DNA of 64,000 nucleotides, taken from contig NZ_CP136946.1 of NCBI RefSeq assembly GCF_050916355.1, positions 186,001-250,000 on the forward strand. Direction: 5' to 3'. This DNA comes from Jeongeupia wiesaeckerbachi (lineage in GTDB: Bacteria > Pseudomonadota > Gammaproteobacteria > Burkholderiales > Chitinibacteraceae). The notes under the pieces are model-generated. The model did no database searches. It was not told the DNA's origin and worked only from the letters and a program-made list of their open reading frames with translations. How positions within the stretch are numbered: position 1 is the stretch's first letter; every line of letters begins with the position of its first letter. The translations under genes and the position numbers were made by a program. Shown here piece after piece: positions 62,967 through 64,000 of the stretch.

Positions 62967-64000
<1,034 letters not shown>

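Overview
This is a GC-rich bacterial chromosome segment with densely packed genes, short or overlapping junctions, and no transposase, integrase, tRNA, rRNA or CRISPR array that I can see. Gene content points to a betaproteobacterium, most likely order Neisseriales near the chitin-degrading Chitinibacter/Jeongeupia/Chromobacterium group. The support is DUF1841, YhdP, the fmdB-DUF502-aspS operon, an AmpR/class A beta-lactamase pair and a secreted esterase carrying a chitin-binding (CBM5/12) domain. The placement is inference; no marker gene was compared.

Layout. 1-8.7 kb: the carAB start with a candidate attenuator, a membrane caspase-like (C13) peptidase, glutathione peroxidase, DUF1841, then bepA-yqaA-cyaY, lptM, a thermonuclease, an isolated hpnC and comEA. 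8.7-23.8 kb: a FixJ-type two-component system, a Bax-inhibitor-1 protein behind a heat-shock-like promoter, an HIBCH-like hydrolase, DUF3088-tldD, nit-yhdP, divergent glnE and an unrecognised Cys-containing protein. 23.9-34.5 kb: fmdB-DUF502-aspS, tonB, a LysE/ArgO exporter, a chemoreceptor behind a near-perfect sigma-28 promoter and overlapping tag, divergent bla/ampR, DUF1697 and a TPR protein. 34.5-39.7 kb: the chitin-binding SGNH esterase, a family VIII-type serine hydrolase, and a divergent LysR regulator/oxidoreductase pair.

39.9-56.8 kb is an envelope-stress and efflux block. On the minus strand it runs Spy/CpxP-like chaperone, mdtA, mdtB, mdtC, outer-membrane factor, macA, macB, second outer-membrane factor. 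A divergent OmpR/EnvZ-type pair lies beside it. The intergenic region between the two halves holds three phased GTAAA boxes and a 266-bp nested inverted repeat that ends against the Spy ribosome-binding site. The content recalls the E. coli spy/mdtABC/BaeSR set but the arrangement differs. 56.8-64 kb is a glycerol operon of the Rhizobium glpSTPQUV-K type, with tpiA as last gene; the first visible ABC ATPase runs off the right edge.

The most interesting signals are regulatory: the carA leader terminator, the sigma-32-like and sigma-28-like promoters, the overlapping divergent bla/ampR promoters, the nested inverted repeat at 54.2-54.5 kb, and a repeat-like hairpin sequence splitting mdtA from mdtB. 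I saw no obviously new protein system.
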